The position numbers were made by a program, and so were the translations under genes. Source: Rikenellaceae bacterium (GTDB lineage: Bacteria; Bacteroidota; Bacteroidia; Bacteroidales; Rikenellaceae). From it: 64,000 nucleotides of DNA. Where the stretch lies: NCBI GenBank assembly GCA_015059965.1, contig SUZM01000003.1, forward strand, positions 152,683 through 216,682, given 5' to 3'. Position 1 is the first letter of the stretch. Each line of letters starts with the position of its first letter. This document shows positions 53,988 to 61,904 of the stretch, piece after piece. A model generated the notes under the pieces. That model had not been told where the DNA came from. It saw only the letters and a program-made list of their open reading frames with translations, and ran no database searches.

Positions 53988-54830
53988 ATGCGTACTAATT
54001 TTGAAATGTTACTCGAGGCAGGTGCTCACTTTGGTCACCTGAAGCGTAAGTGGAACCCCAAAATGGCTCCCTATATCTTCATGGAGAAGAACGGCATCCA
54101 CATCATCGACCTGCACAAGACCGTGCTGAAGATCGAGGAGGCTGCTGCCGCCATGAAGCAGATCGCCAAGGGCGGTCGTCGCGTACTGTTCGTAGCCACC
54201 AAGAAGCAGGCCAAGGAGATCGTAGCCGAGAAGGTTGCTGCAGTTGGCATGCCTTATGTAACGGAGCGTTGGGCAGGTGGTATGCTCACCAACTTCCCCA
54301 CCATCCGTAAGGCTGTGAAGAAGATGGCCACCATCGACAAGATGCTGGGTGACGGTACGTTCGACAACTTCTCGAAGCGCGAGAAGCTCCAGATCGAGCG
54401 TCAGCGTGCCAAGCTGGAGAAGAACCTCGGTTCGATTGCCGACCTGACCCGTCTGCCCGCTGCACTCTTCGTAGTGGACGTACAGAAGGAGGCTAACGCC
54501 GTGAAGGAGGCTAAGCGACTCAACATCCCCGTATTTGCAATGGTTGATACTTGTTGTGATCCGACCGACATTGATTACGTAATCCCTGCAAATGACGATG
54601 CTGCCAAGTCGATTGCCGTAGTTCTGGATGCTATGTGCGCCGCCATCAACGAGGGTGTTGAGGAGCGCAAGCTCGAGAAGGAGAAGGAGGCCCAGGAGAA
54701 TGAGGCCGCCGAGGCCGCTGCTCCCAAGCAGTCGAAGCCCCGCATCAAGAAGGCTGTCAAGGCCAACGTAGATGCCCAGGAGGCTAAGGTTGCCGAGGTA
54801 GTTGCCGCCACCGAGCAGGCTGCCGAGTAA
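53988..54830 (+). CDS. rpsB: 30S ribosomal protein S2
   Basis: A 280-residue S2; MRTNFEMLLEAGAHFGHLKRKWNPKM is the standard N-terminus. The start at 53988 is therefore preferred over an upstream ATG at 53949 that would add a Lys-rich prefix. KKMATIDKML, RLPAALFVVD and CDPTDIDYVIP are conserved. The C-terminal 45 residues form an Ala/Glu/Lys-rich extension beyond the E. coli protein, common in Bacteroidota. Confidence 0.97.
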   Translation: MRTNFEMLLEAGAHFGHLKRKWNPKMAPYIFMEKNGIHIIDLHKTVLKIEEAAAAMKQIAKGGRRVLFVATKKQAKEIVAEKVAAVGMPYVTERWAGGMLTNFPTIRKAVKKMATIDKMLGDGTFDNFSKREKLQIERQRAKLEKNLGSIADLTRLPAALFVVDVQKEANAVKEAKRLNIPVFAMVDTCCDPTDIDYVIPANDDAAKSIAVVLDAMCAAINEGVEERKLEKEKEAQENEAAEAAAPKQSKPRIKKAVKANVDAQEAKVAEVVAATEQAAE

Positions 54831-54851
54831 CGACGCAACAACAAACCGTTA

Positions 54852-54912
54852 GGGCCGCAGGTGCACGATGTGGGGAAAATCCTCCGACGAGGCCCCCTGC
54901 GGCCCATTTTTT
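54852..54912 (+). terminator. Terminator or attenuator between rpsB and tsf
   Basis: GGGCCGCAGG (54852-54861) pairs with CCTGCGGCCC (54896-54905), followed by ATTTTTTG. The long loop holds further pairing. It could reduce readthrough from rpsB into tsf. Confidence 0.75.
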
Positions 54913-54947
54913 GAAATCTGTAACTAAAAACAAAAAAATAGAAGACT

Positions 54948-55778
54948 ATGGAAATCAAAGCAGCTGATGTAATGAAGCTCCGCAAGATGACCGGTGCCGG
55001 TATGATGGACTGCAAGAAGGCTCTGATCGAGGCCGAGGGCGACTTCGCTCGCGCTCAGGATATTATCCGCGAGAAGGGTAAGCTCATCGTTGCCAAGCGT
55101 GCCGACCGCACCGCCACCGAGGGCGTTGTAGTAACGAAGATCGTAGGTCAGAAGGCCTATATCTTGTGCCTGGCTTGCGAGACCGACTTCGTAGCTCAGA
55201 ACGTAGAGTTCGCCGCTTCGGCCAACGCCATGCTGGAGGTTGCCGTTGCTGCCGACGCAGCCGATACCGCCGCCCTGCTGGCCACCAAGAACGCCGAGGG
55301 TGTAACTGTTGAGGAGATGGTAACCGAGAAGTCGGGTCAGACCGGCGAGAAGTGCGAGCTGGCTTACTACGCTCGTATCGAGGCTCCCTACTGCCACGCT
55401 TACGTTCACTTCAACAAGAAGCTGGGTACCGTACTGGGCTTCAACAAGGAGGTTCCCCAGGAGGTAGCTCACACCGTTGCCATGCAGGCTACGGCTATGG
55501 CCCCCATCTCGATCGACGTAGACGACTGCCCCGCCGAGACCGTGGAGCACGAGCGTAAGATCGCCATCGAGGCCATGAAGCAGGATCCCAAGAACGCCAA
55601 CAAGCCCGATGCCATCCTGGAGAAGATCGCCGAGGGTAAGATGCGTAAGTTCTTCGAGGAGAACACGCTTCTGAACCAGTGCGTAGTGGGTGAGAAGGAG
55701 TCGATCCGCGAGTTCATCCAGAAGGCCGACAAGGAGGCTACGGTTGTGGCTTACAAGCGTTTTGCCCTCGAAGCCTAA
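54948..55778 (+). CDS. tsf: Translation elongation factor Ts
   Basis: The 276-residue nucleotide exchange factor for EF-Tu. The N-terminal UBA-like domain has MKLRKMTGAGMMDCKKAL; the dimerisation region holds LACETDFVAQN, and the core ends in VAAQ-like AHTVAMQATAMAPI. It follows rpsB, the usual order. Confidence 0.97.
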   Translation: MEIKAADVMKLRKMTGAGMMDCKKALIEAEGDFARAQDIIREKGKLIVAKRADRTATEGVVVTKIVGQKAYILCLACETDFVAQNVEFAASANAMLEVAVAADAADTAALLATKNAEGVTVEEMVTEKSGQTGEKCELAYYARIEAPYCHAYVHFNKKLGTVLGFNKEVPQEVAHTVAMQATAMAPISIDVDDCPAETVEHERKIAIEAMKQDPKNANKPDAILEKIAEGKMRKFFEENTLLNQCVVGEKESIREFIQKADKEATVVAYKRFALEA

Positions 55779-55817
55779 TTTGTGGATATAAGGAGGCTTT
55801 TGCTTCCGCTAACGAGC

Positions 55818-55861
55818 AACCCGACAATGGGACGTACACAAGTACTACCCATCGTCGGGTT
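55818..55861. repeat. Convergent-gap hairpin D
   Basis: A 14-bp stem with one mismatch or wobble (55818-55831 with 55848-55861) and inner GTAC tetramers (55834-55837 and 55842-55845). It lies between tsf and the convergent papain-like gene. No T-tract. Confidence 0.8.
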
Positions 55862-55986
55862 TCTTCGTCAAGCGGTGCAACTGCAACCTTCTGACATCAA
55901 ATTCTGTTCAAGATAACTTCTTCGTTAGCACAAAATTTTCTTGCTAAAAATCAAAATTGCCGAGGGGCGAGGGGCGAGAAAGTGGC

Positions 55987-56994
55987 TCAGGACTCCTTTA
56001 CCAGAATCTCTATGGTTTTCATGCGCACATACGCCTCCGAGGCGTAGAAGAAGCCCTCGAAACGGCCGACCGGGCCCCAGGAGTTGCGCACCTTATAGTA
56101 GCGGCGGCCATCGTCGCGATAAGCGATCCCCACAATCTGCATGATGTGGTCGTCGGTCGTGAGGCCGCGATCAAAAGCCTCCTGCCGAGCCTCGGGAGTC
56201 ACCTCGCTATCGGGCGGAAGCTCGGCGACACCGGCCCGCGGGCGAAATCCGCGTTCCGAGGTGTCGGCATTCCAACCCACTGTGCAGCCTCGCCGCAAAG
56301 AGGCATCAATCGTCGCCATCAGCTCATCCAGGGGGAGGTTGCGGGTCTTGTGTCCCATCCAGTTGTCGGGTACCTCGAGGGTAAAATCTGAATAGAAGGG
56401 ATGATGGAGATAGGATCCATAAGCGCTATGGCTACCAAATGAATAGGATTTCGCCGAAACCTCATTTATCGGGGCAATCTCCTCATCGAGAATCCTCTCT
56501 AAACCTTGCTCCCAATCGGCCTCTTCGTAGCGATCCAGAAGCCAGGTCTTGAGAGCCCACCAGCGCACGCGGCGCAACAAACGTCCATGATCAACCTCGG
56601 CAGCACGCAGCGAGTCGATCCACCCTTCCTCTGCAAGGCCATACTGACGAGCCAATGCCTCGGCATCGCTTAACTCTCCTCCCTGCGAGAAGGCTACACG
56701 ACCCCGCGTGCGGACAAATTTCAGCCCCTTCTCATAGTAGGCTGCGCGCACCAACCAAAGCTCCGAGAGGTCAAGGCGCTCACCTGCAGCAAGTGCTTCG
56801 CTCTCCCACATCCCCACCACACCATAGGCCCAGCAGGTACCCCCACGTTGCGTGCGCACCGCACCAGTCGGCACCACCAACGAATCCGTAAAGGAGTGCT
56901 TCGCCCGAGGCGGTGCCGTAGCCGAAGGGGTGTTCGGGCGGCATGCTGCAAGCAAGAGCAGAAAAAGAGAGAGGCAATGGATGAATTTTCTCAT
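55987..56994 (-). CDS. C1-family cysteine peptidase lipoprotein (bleomycin hydrolase-like)
   Basis: A 335-residue predicted lipoprotein (lipobox LLAAC, C18) with the papain fold in the bleomycin hydrolase/PepC subclass. The catalytic Cys54 is in QRGGTCWAYG, His283 in DDHIMQIVG, and Asn304 in VRNSWG. It lacks the full-length PepC insertions. It would cleave peptides in the periplasm or at the cell surface. It has its own promoter, adjacent and divergent to tRNA-Leu. Confidence 0.88.
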   Translation of the reverse strand: MRKFIHCLSLFLLLLAACRPNTPSATAPPRAKHSFTDSLVVPTGAVRTQRGGTCWAYGVVGMWESEALAAGERLDLSELWLVRAAYYEKGLKFVRTRGRVAFSQGGELSDAEALARQYGLAEEGWIDSLRAAEVDHGRLLRRVRWWALKTWLLDRYEEADWEQGLERILDEEIAPINEVSAKSYSFGSHSAYGSYLHHPFYSDFTLEVPDNWMGHKTRNLPLDELMATIDASLRRGCTVGWNADTSERGFRPRAGVAELPPDSEVTPEARQEAFDRGLTTDDHIMQIVGIAYRDDGRRYYKVRNSWGPVGRFEGFFYASEAYVRMKTIEILVKES

Positions 56995-57027
56995 GGTTTT
57001 TCAATCGAATTAAAGGCTCTTCACCAA

Positions 57028-57035
57028 CAAAGGTA
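57028..57035 (-). promoter_or_regulatory. -7 element of the C1 peptidase gene
   Basis: Minus strand TACCTTTG, about 34 nt before the ATG. It is adjacent to the opposite-facing tRNA-Leu promoter. Confidence 0.6.
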
Positions 57036-57043
57036 AGAAAATC

Positions 57044-57074
57044 TTGTGAAATTCTAAATTATTTCGTACTTTTG
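57044..57074 (+). promoter_or_regulatory. tRNA-Leu promoter
   Basis: TTG (57044-57046) and TACTTTTG (57067-57074), 20-bp spacer. Confidence 0.8.
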
Positions 57075-57107
57075 CCCTCGCTTTTGAGGGGTAGATCCCC
57101 CTGCAGG

Positions 57108-57196
57108 GCCCGGATGGTGGAATCGGTAGACACGCCGGACTTAAAATCCTGTGGCCAGTAATGGCCGTGCCGGTTCGATCCCGGCTCCGGGTACCA
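57108..57196 (+). tRNA. tRNA-Leu (UAA)
   Basis: A class II tRNA: acceptor GCCCGGA with TCCGGGT (G1-U72), anticodon loop with TAA in GGACTTAAAATCC, and a long variable arm TGGCCAGTAATGGCCG. The T arm is TGCCGGTTCGATCCCGGC; CCA is encoded (57194-57196). The 3' 14 nt are part of a duplicated segment. Confidence 0.95.
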
Positions 57197-57414
57197 AAGG
57201 TGCAGACTTTGAAAATTCAAAGTCTGCGATTTTTTTATTCCGGAGCCGGAATCGCTGCTCCGGTGGCGGCTCGGATAACCGGAGCCGCAATTCGAATCGA
57301 TAGACGAGCGCCTTGTTTCACATCGGAAAATCCTTGGCGATTGAGCCGTGCAAATGTATTTGCCAGCCACAATCACCAAGCCTTTTCGGCTTCGCCTTTC
57401 GCTCGTCTTTCAAT
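57183..57414. repeat. 232-bp direct repeat, copy 1 (includes tRNA-Leu 3' end)
   Basis: Begins with the last 14 nt of tRNA-Leu, then the tRNA terminator hairpin (GCAGACTTTGAA/TTCAAAGTCTGC, followed by a T-run) and a non-coding tail. The second copy lies at 57511-57742, 328 bp away. Confidence 0.9.
57201..57238 (+). terminator. tRNA-Leu terminator
   Basis: A perfect 12-bp stem with a 2-nt centre followed by GATTTTTTTATT. An identical copy sits at about 57529-57566. Confidence 0.88.
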
Positions 57415-57510
57415 CCCCCCGTTTTTCACTCGCCTGCGGCGGACCTTCGACCCCGTAGGTAATAAATAGGGAAAAGGATGTTTATCAAGGTGGGACTCCT
57501 TGCTCTGTGG

Positions 57511-57742
57511 GGCTCCGGGTACCAAAGGTGCAGACTTTGAAAATTCAAAGTCTGCGATTTTTTTATTCCCGAGCCGGAATCGCTGCTCCGGTGGCGGCTC
57601 GGATAACCTGAACCGCAATTCGAATCGATAGACGAGCGCCTTGTTTCACATCGGAAAATCCTTGGCGATTGGGCCGTGCAAATGTATTTGCCCGCCTCCA
57701 TCACCAAGCCTTTTCGGCTTCGCCCTTCGCTCGTCTTTCAAT
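57511..57742. repeat. 232-bp direct repeat, copy 2
   Basis: Nearly identical to copy 1 (a handful of substitutions) and also begins with the tRNA-Leu 3' end, but no tRNA body lies upstream. The 96 bp between the copies are unique. Confidence 0.88.
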
Positions 57743-57854
57743 TCTCATTTTTCCCTTTTTTCTGCGTCATTGCGGAGGGCTTCAGCCCGACGTGGCAATT
57801 TTTTTATGAGAGAATAGACATCTTGTAGAAGAGGAGAATCTCAAGCCAAAAGAA

Positions 57855-57902
57855 AATTGGGGCGAATGGTCGCACTTTCAGCACGCTCCATTCGCCCCAA
57901 TT
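57855..57902. repeat. Convergent-gap hairpin E
   Basis: A perfect 15-bp stem (57855-57869 with 57888-57902) carrying GGGGCGAATGG/CCATTCGCCCC, the same arm core as hairpin C (GGGGCGGATGG). It lies between the tRNA-Leu region and the convergent DUF2795 gene. Confidence 0.82.
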
Positions 57903-57931
57903 AAGGGAAATTACCCTATGAAATCACAAAT

Positions 57932-58153
57932 TTAATACTCCTCCTCGTTAAAGAAGAAGTCATCCTTCGACGGGTAGTCGGGCCAAATATCCTCGATCGA
58001 CTCATAGATATCGCCCTCATCCTCGATCTCCTGCAGGTTCTCCAACACCTCCAACGGTGCGCCCGAACGAATAGCGTAGTCGATGAGCTCCTCCTTGGTT
58101 GCGGGCCAGGGTGCATCCTCCAATTTCGACGCAAGTTCAAGTGTCCAATACAT
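57932..58153 (-). CDS. DUF2795 protein
   Basis: A 73-residue acidic protein. MYWTLELASKLEDAPWPATKEELIDYAIRSGAPLEVLENLQ fits DUF2795, a small conserved Bacteroidota protein of unknown role, with an acidic tail (DDFFFNEEEY). The start at 58153 gives the conserved N-terminus; an ATG 27 nt upstream is possible. It is monocistronic with its own promoter. Confidence 0.87.
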   Translation of the reverse strand: MYWTLELASKLEDAPWPATKEELIDYAIRSGAPLEVLENLQEIEDEGDIYESIEDIWPDYPSKDDFFFNEEEY

Positions 58154-58197
58154 AGTATCCTGTTTTAAGTTAATACTCAATCGTTTTATTTGGAGTG

Positions 58198-58227
58198 CAA
58201 AGGTATATAAAAATATCGAAAAACCAA
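58198..58227 (-). promoter_or_regulatory. Promoter of the DUF2795 gene
   Basis: Minus strand: TACCTTTG (58198-58205) and TTG (58225-58227), 19-bp spacer. Confidence 0.75.
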
Positions 58228-58240
58228 ATAGTTTCGTGCT

Positions 58241-58792
58241 TTATGGCCGCCAAAGGGTCTCCTCGATCTTCAGCCGTTCGGTCACCAGGCGCCCCAACAG
58301 ATAGAACCAGTCCGAGAGCCGATTGAGGAAGCGCAGAGCCGCGGGGTCGATTTCGTGACCCACAGCAGCGCGAAGGGCCGAGCGCTCGGCACGGCGGCAG
58401 ACCGTGCGGCAGACATGGCAGAGCGAGAGCAGAACATGCCCCCCGGGGATGGTAAACTTCGTGATGGCGGGCACCTGGGCCTGCATCTCGTCGATCTGCT
58501 CCTCCAATCGAGTGATCGCCTCCTCGGGCAGGGGTGCGAGTTTGTCTTCCCCTCCGCGACCCACGGCCAGCAGAGCCGCCACGCTCATCAGGCGGCAGTT
58601 GATCTCCTCAAGGCGCGGAACCAGGTCACAGAGCGGCTCCTCCCCGCGCATGCGGTCGCCCAAGAGGGCCGTGAAGGCCGAGAGTTCATCGACCGTGCCG
58701 TAGGCCTCGACGCGCAGGTCGGTTTTCGATACGCGCTCGCCTCCGATGAGTGAGGTGAGCCCTTTATCTCCGCTTTTCGTGTAAACTTTCAT
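58241..58792 (-). CDS. Cob(I)alamin adenosyltransferase, PduO type
   Basis: Transfers adenosine from ATP to cob(I)alamin to form adenosylcobalamin. The 183-residue protein has the N-terminal ATP motif TKSGDKGLTSLIGGERVSK. DVDELSAF is present as YGTVDELSAFTALLGD, with RRAERS and LNRLSDWFYLLGR near the end. It overlaps the upstream gene by 4 nt. It supplies the cofactor for methylmalonyl-CoA mutase, linking it to meaB and mce in this window. Confidence 0.94.
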   Translation of the reverse strand: MKVYTKSGDKGLTSLIGGERVSKTDLRVEAYGTVDELSAFTALLGDRMRGEEPLCDLVPRLEEINCRLMSVAALLAVGRGGEDKLAPLPEEAITRLEEQIDEMQAQVPAITKFTIPGGHVLLSLCHVCRTVCRRAERSALRAAVGHEIDPAALRFLNRLSDWFYLLGRLVTERLKIEETLWRP

Positions 58793-59304
58793 AGCTTGAA
58801 ATGTTGTTTAGGCAGATGGTTGTTGAAAAGGATCAGGTAGCCGCGGTTGTCCACCGAGGTACATTTGTGGTGCGCCACAATGCGCTGACAGAGCTCCGTG
58901 CGCTCACGGCAGTTGTAAGGACTGGCAAGCACCAGCGTACACCCCTGCTCCTCGGCCTTCCCGACCAGAGCGAGGGTCGTTGCCTCATCCACCTCCGAAG
59001 TAACGATGGCGTAGGGGCACGCCGCCGGCAGGCAGTTGATGGCATAGGTGGCATAGCCGCAATGGATCATCAGATTCTGGAGCTGAATGGCCCGGCGGCG
59101 CGGGGCTCCGAGAGCCAGCAACTCGTCGCAGAGGTCGCGGCGCGCAGTCAGAAGATTGCGCTGCATGAAGACCTGGCGCACGATCGAGTAGACGTAGGGC
59201 GAGTGCACCCCATGGCCACGGAAATAGCGGGCACGAGCCACACGACCCGGCAACTGGCCGAGGCCGTAAAGGCGTTGTTTCAGGGTGCGTCCGCTTTTTT
59301 TCAT
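58789..59304 (-). CDS. Conserved protein of unknown function, possibly a shortened methyltransferase-like protein
   Basis: A 171-residue basic protein. GHGVHSPYVYSIVRQVF near residue 30 resembles the N-terminal HSPFVF segment seen in a Bacteroidota group annotated as SAM-dependent methyltransferases. The expected glycine-rich SAM motif is not visible. The rest suggests an alpha/beta fold (CPYAIVTSEVDEATTLALVG, CTLVLASPYN). It overlaps the adenosyltransferase start by 4 nt (ATGA-type). Function unknown. Confidence 0.7.
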   Translation of the reverse strand: MKKSGRTLKQRLYGLGQLPGRVARARYFRGHGVHSPYVYSIVRQVFMQRNLLTARRDLCDELLALGAPRRRAIQLQNLMIHCGYATYAINCLPAACPYAIVTSEVDEATTLALVGKAEEQGCTLVLASPYNCRERTELCQRIVAHHKCTSVDNRGYLILFNNHLPKQHFKL

Positions 59305-59419
59305 CCTTTTCTATTCTTAGTTGTAGCGCTTCATGGGCCTTTTGAAGGGGGATCGGGGGTGGATCGGGGCTTTTTCGGGGCCTTGCAGGAGCCTTCGGAA
59401 AGCTGCGCAAGAGCTTGTG

Positions 59420-60715
59420 CTACTTCTTCAGCAGGCCGGCCAGGCGACCTGTCGAGAAGGCAATTTGCAAGTTGTAGCCGCCCGTATTGGCATCCAAGTC
59501 GAGCACCTCACCAGCAAAATAGAGCCCCTTGACCTTGAGCGACTCCATGGTATACTTGTTCACCTCGTCGCACCTGATGCCGCCGGCCGTAACCACGGCA
59601 TAGGGGAAGGGGGCATAGTCCGTGATGGGGAATACAAACCCTTTGAGGAGCTTCACCAAGCGCATCTTCTCGGCCTCGGTAAGTTTGCGAACATAGTTCT
59701 TCGAGTGGATATCCAGCTCGTTGGCCACAGGCAATACCAGGGGCTTGGGGACCAGCTTGCGCAACAACTCCGAGAAGAACTCGTCGGGCTGCATCTCCTG
59801 CAATTCGCGCTCGATGCGATCGCGGAGCATCTCCTCCGTGAGGCCGGGCTTGAGATCCACAACCAGCTTCACGCGCTTCTCGTCGATCAGGGCATCCACC
59901 GCATCACGGCTCACACGCAGGGCCACAGCCCCCTCGATGCCACGCTCCGAGAAGCCGATCTCGCCAAACTCCTCGCGCACCTCCTCGCCCTCGATAAAGA
60001 GCTTGACCCGCACGTTGCGCAGCAACAGTTTCTCCAAATATTTCATCTGGGCATGCGACGACTTGAGAGGGGTAAGCGAGGGGCGCACCGGCTCGATCGC
60101 GTGACCCAGGTCGGCCGCGAAGAGGTAACCGTCACCCGTGGAGCCCGTACCGGGATAGCTCATGCCTCCCGTGCAGAGGATCACGGCCGGAGCCTCCTCC
60201 TTGCGCGAAAAGCCGCGTTTGTTCATGTATTTCACACCATAAACCTTGCCGGCAGCCGCAAGAATCTCCTGCACGCGGCAGTTGTATTCGATCTTCACGC
60301 CATTCTCCACACAGTACTCCAAGAGCGCATTGGCCACATCCCACGCCTTACCGCTGCGGGGGAAGACACGCTCGCCCCGCTCGATGTCGAGCTTTACGCC
60401 CATGCGCTCAAAAAAGCGAATGGTCGCCTTGTTGTTAAACTCGGCAAAGGCCACCTCGAAGAAGTCGGCATTCGTGCGCACATGGGTCAAAAAATCCTCG
60501 GGCGGACGGGCATTCGTGAGGTTGCAACGTCCCTTACCCGAGATGCGCACCTTGCGTCCCGATTTCTCCATCTTTTCGAGCAGCAAAACGCGCTTGCCGC
60601 TTCGGGCCGCCGTTCCGGCCGCCATCATACCCGCCGCACCGGCCCCGATGACAATCACATCATAGCTCTCGCGCAGGCGGTTTTCCGTAGTCTGCATCTC
60701 TGTTTCGCGAATCAT
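59420..60715 (-). CDS. HI0933/BaiN-like flavoprotein oxidoreductase
   Basis: A 431-residue FAD-dependent protein with the dinucleotide-binding VIGAGAAGMMAAGTAA near the N-terminus and the RKVRISGKGRCNLTN family motif. GGMSYPGTGSTGDGY and a C-terminal FAD contact (GEVLDLDANTGGYNLQIAFSTG) complete the fold. The family includes BaiN, which reduces bile acid intermediates, but most members have no known substrate. It is divergent to the exonuclease gene. Confidence 0.9.
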   Translation of the reverse strand: MIRETEMQTTENRLRESYDVIVIGAGAAGMMAAGTAARSGKRVLLLEKMEKSGRKVRISGKGRCNLTNARPPEDFLTHVRTNADFFEVAFAEFNNKATIRFFERMGVKLDIERGERVFPRSGKAWDVANALLEYCVENGVKIEYNCRVQEILAAAGKVYGVKYMNKRGFSRKEEAPAVILCTGGMSYPGTGSTGDGYLFAADLGHAIEPVRPSLTPLKSSHAQMKYLEKLLLRNVRVKLFIEGEEVREEFGEIGFSERGIEGAVALRVSRDAVDALIDEKRVKLVVDLKPGLTEEMLRDRIERELQEMQPDEFFSELLRKLVPKPLVLPVANELDIHSKNYVRKLTEAEKMRLVKLLKGFVFPITDYAPFPYAVVTAGGIRCDEVNKYTMESLKVKGLYFAGEVLDLDANTGGYNLQIAFSTGRLAGLLKK

Positions 60716-60719
60716 AACA

Positions 60720-60727
60720 CAAAGGTA
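60720..60727 (-). promoter_or_regulatory. -7 element of the flavoprotein gene
   Basis: Minus strand TACCTTTG, directly upstream of the ATG at 60715; the leader would be very short. Confidence 0.55.
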
Positions 60728-60770
60728 ACAAATAATTAGGAATTGGGAGTGGCGAATGACAATTTTTTGT

Positions 60771-60778
60771 TAAATTTG
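60771..60778 (+). promoter_or_regulatory. -7 element of the exonuclease gene
   Basis: TAAATTTG fits TAnnTTTG. The nearest TTG is 25 bp upstream, so this is a weaker match. It supports translation starting at 60824 rather than 60791. Confidence 0.45.
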
Positions 60779-60823
60779 TAGAGGCAACTTGTGAAAAAAA
60801 AATTCAAACAGCCACAAAGAGCG

Positions 60824-61318
60824 ATGAAAGATTTTGCAGCGATAGATTTCGAGACGGCCAATGGCACACGATCGAGTGTCTGCTCGGTTGGCGTAGTCGT
60901 GGTGCGTGGGGGAGAGGTGTGCGACACCTTCTACAGCCTGATCCGCCCCACACCCAACTACTATGCCCACTTCTGCCAGGCCGTACACGGCCTCTGCGAC
61001 CGCGACACGCGACATGCCCCCACCTTTCCCGAGGTGTGGGCCGAGATCGCGCCCCGAATCGCCGGACTGCCGCTCGTGGCCCACAATGCCCGCTTCGACG
61101 AGGGGTGCCTGAAGGCGGCACACGATGCCTACGAGATGCCCTACCCGGGCTACCGCTTCTACGACACCCTTGCCGCCTCACGCCGCGCCTTCGGCCGCAC
61201 GCTGCCCAACCACCAACTCCACACCTCAGCTGCCGCCTGCGGCTATAACCTGCACAACCACCACCACGCCCTGGCCGATGCCGAGGCCTGCGCCATGATC
61301 GCCCTGAAACTGCTATAG
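60824..61318 (+). CDS. 3'-5' exonuclease, DnaQ/DEDDh family
   Basis: A 164-residue exonuclease domain like the DNA polymerase III epsilon proofreader, but free-standing. The catalytic residues are D8 and E10 in AIDFETANG, the Asp in HNARFDEGCL, and the His and Asp in HHALADAEACA. The start at 60824 is chosen from the promoter and from family N-termini; an ATG at 60791 would add 11 Lys-rich residues. Exact substrate (DNA or RNA) unknown. Confidence 0.9.
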   Translation: MKDFAAIDFETANGTRSSVCSVGVVVVRGGEVCDTFYSLIRPTPNYYAHFCQAVHGLCDRDTRHAPTFPEVWAEIAPRIAGLPLVAHNARFDEGCLKAAHDAYEMPYPGYRFYDTLAASRRAFGRTLPNHQLHTSAAACGYNLHNHHHALADAEACAMIALKLL

Positions 61319-61342
61319 CAAAGCCACAGACAAACCCAAGCG

Positions 61343-61453
61343 TTTGGGGTGGGGGGCTCGGGAGCTTGCTCACAGAGCCTGACACCACAAAAAAAGCGAT
61401 TGGACAACCAATCGCTTCTCGCTTCAAATCAGCGGAGGAAGAGGGATTCGAAC
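61343..61453. repeat. Copy of the tRNA-Ser 3' end and terminator
   Basis: 111 bp nearly identical to 61598-61709. It includes 21 nt of the tRNA-Ser 3' end (61433-61453) and its terminator stem (AGCGATTGG/CCAATCGCT), but the tRNA body is missing. Confidence 0.9.
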
Positions 61454-61597
61454 GTCACCCGCAGGGTGTCGTCACCGACCGAGTGCCGCAGTCGCGCAGG
61501 TGCGCGGTGCGGGAAACCATGAGGGAGGTAACCCCTCTACAAAGAATCTCGCTCAACTACGCTTGAAGCGAGAGGCAGGCTCGGCATGCCGAGATTT
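61454..61597. other. Unique 144-bp segment between the tRNA-Ser repeats
   Basis: No coding sense and no tRNA fold seen. It ends with the hairpin GCTCGGCATGCCGAG followed by a T-run (about 61580-61600), a plus-strand terminator-like structure. Confidence 0.5.
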
Positions 61598-61709
61598 TTT
61601 GGGGTGGGGGGCTCGGGAGCTTGCTCACAGAGCCTGACACCACAAAAAAAAGCGATTGGACAACCAATCGCTTCTCGCTTCAAATCAGCGGAGGAAGAGG
61701 GATTCGAAC
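61598..61709. repeat. tRNA-Ser 3' end and terminator, genuine copy
   Basis: The second copy of the direct repeat; here it continues into the full tRNA-Ser. Terminator stem at about 61651-61670, with a T-run on the minus strand. Confidence 0.9.
61640..61671 (-). terminator. tRNA-Ser terminator
   Basis: AGCGATTGG pairs with CCAATCGCT around a short loop; a run of T follows on the minus strand. Confidence 0.85.
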
Positions 61710-61773
61710 CCCCGGACCCGTGAAGGTCAACGGTTTTCAAGACCGCCGCAATCGACCACTCTGCCATCCCTCC
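61689..61773 (-). tRNA. tRNA-Ser (UGA)
   Basis: A class II tRNA of 85 nt on the minus strand: acceptor GGAGGGA/TTCCTCC, D arm with CAGAGTGGTCGATTG, anticodon loop CTTGAAA (TGA). It has the long variable arm, the T arm GGGGGTTCGAATCCCTC and discriminator G. CCA is not encoded. Confidence 0.95.
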
Positions 61774-61784
61774 GAATAGTGGTG

Positions 61785-61815
61785 CAAAAATACATCGGAT
61801 TTTTTATTTGACCAA
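61785..61815 (-). promoter_or_regulatory. tRNA-Ser promoter
   Basis: Minus strand: TATTTTTG (61785-61792) and TTG (61813-61815), 20-bp spacer. Confidence 0.78.
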
Positions 61816-61904
61816 ATCGAAACCCCCTAAAATGCTAAAAAGGGCCAAAATTTCTCCAAAACCCACTGCTCCAACACCCTCTGTTCGTCACCCGGTTCGT
61901 CGTC

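Noticed and set aside
57059..57707. Minus-strand frames of about 100 residues over the tRNA-Leu repeats
   Set aside because: They run antisense through a tRNA and a terminator, and the two are copies of the same non-coding repeat; no domain or promoter supports them.
61454..61597. Possible second tRNA or small RNA between the tRNA-Ser repeats
   Set aside because: The 3' tRNA piece has no matching 5' acceptor strand within 100 nt and no anticodon arm could be drawn.
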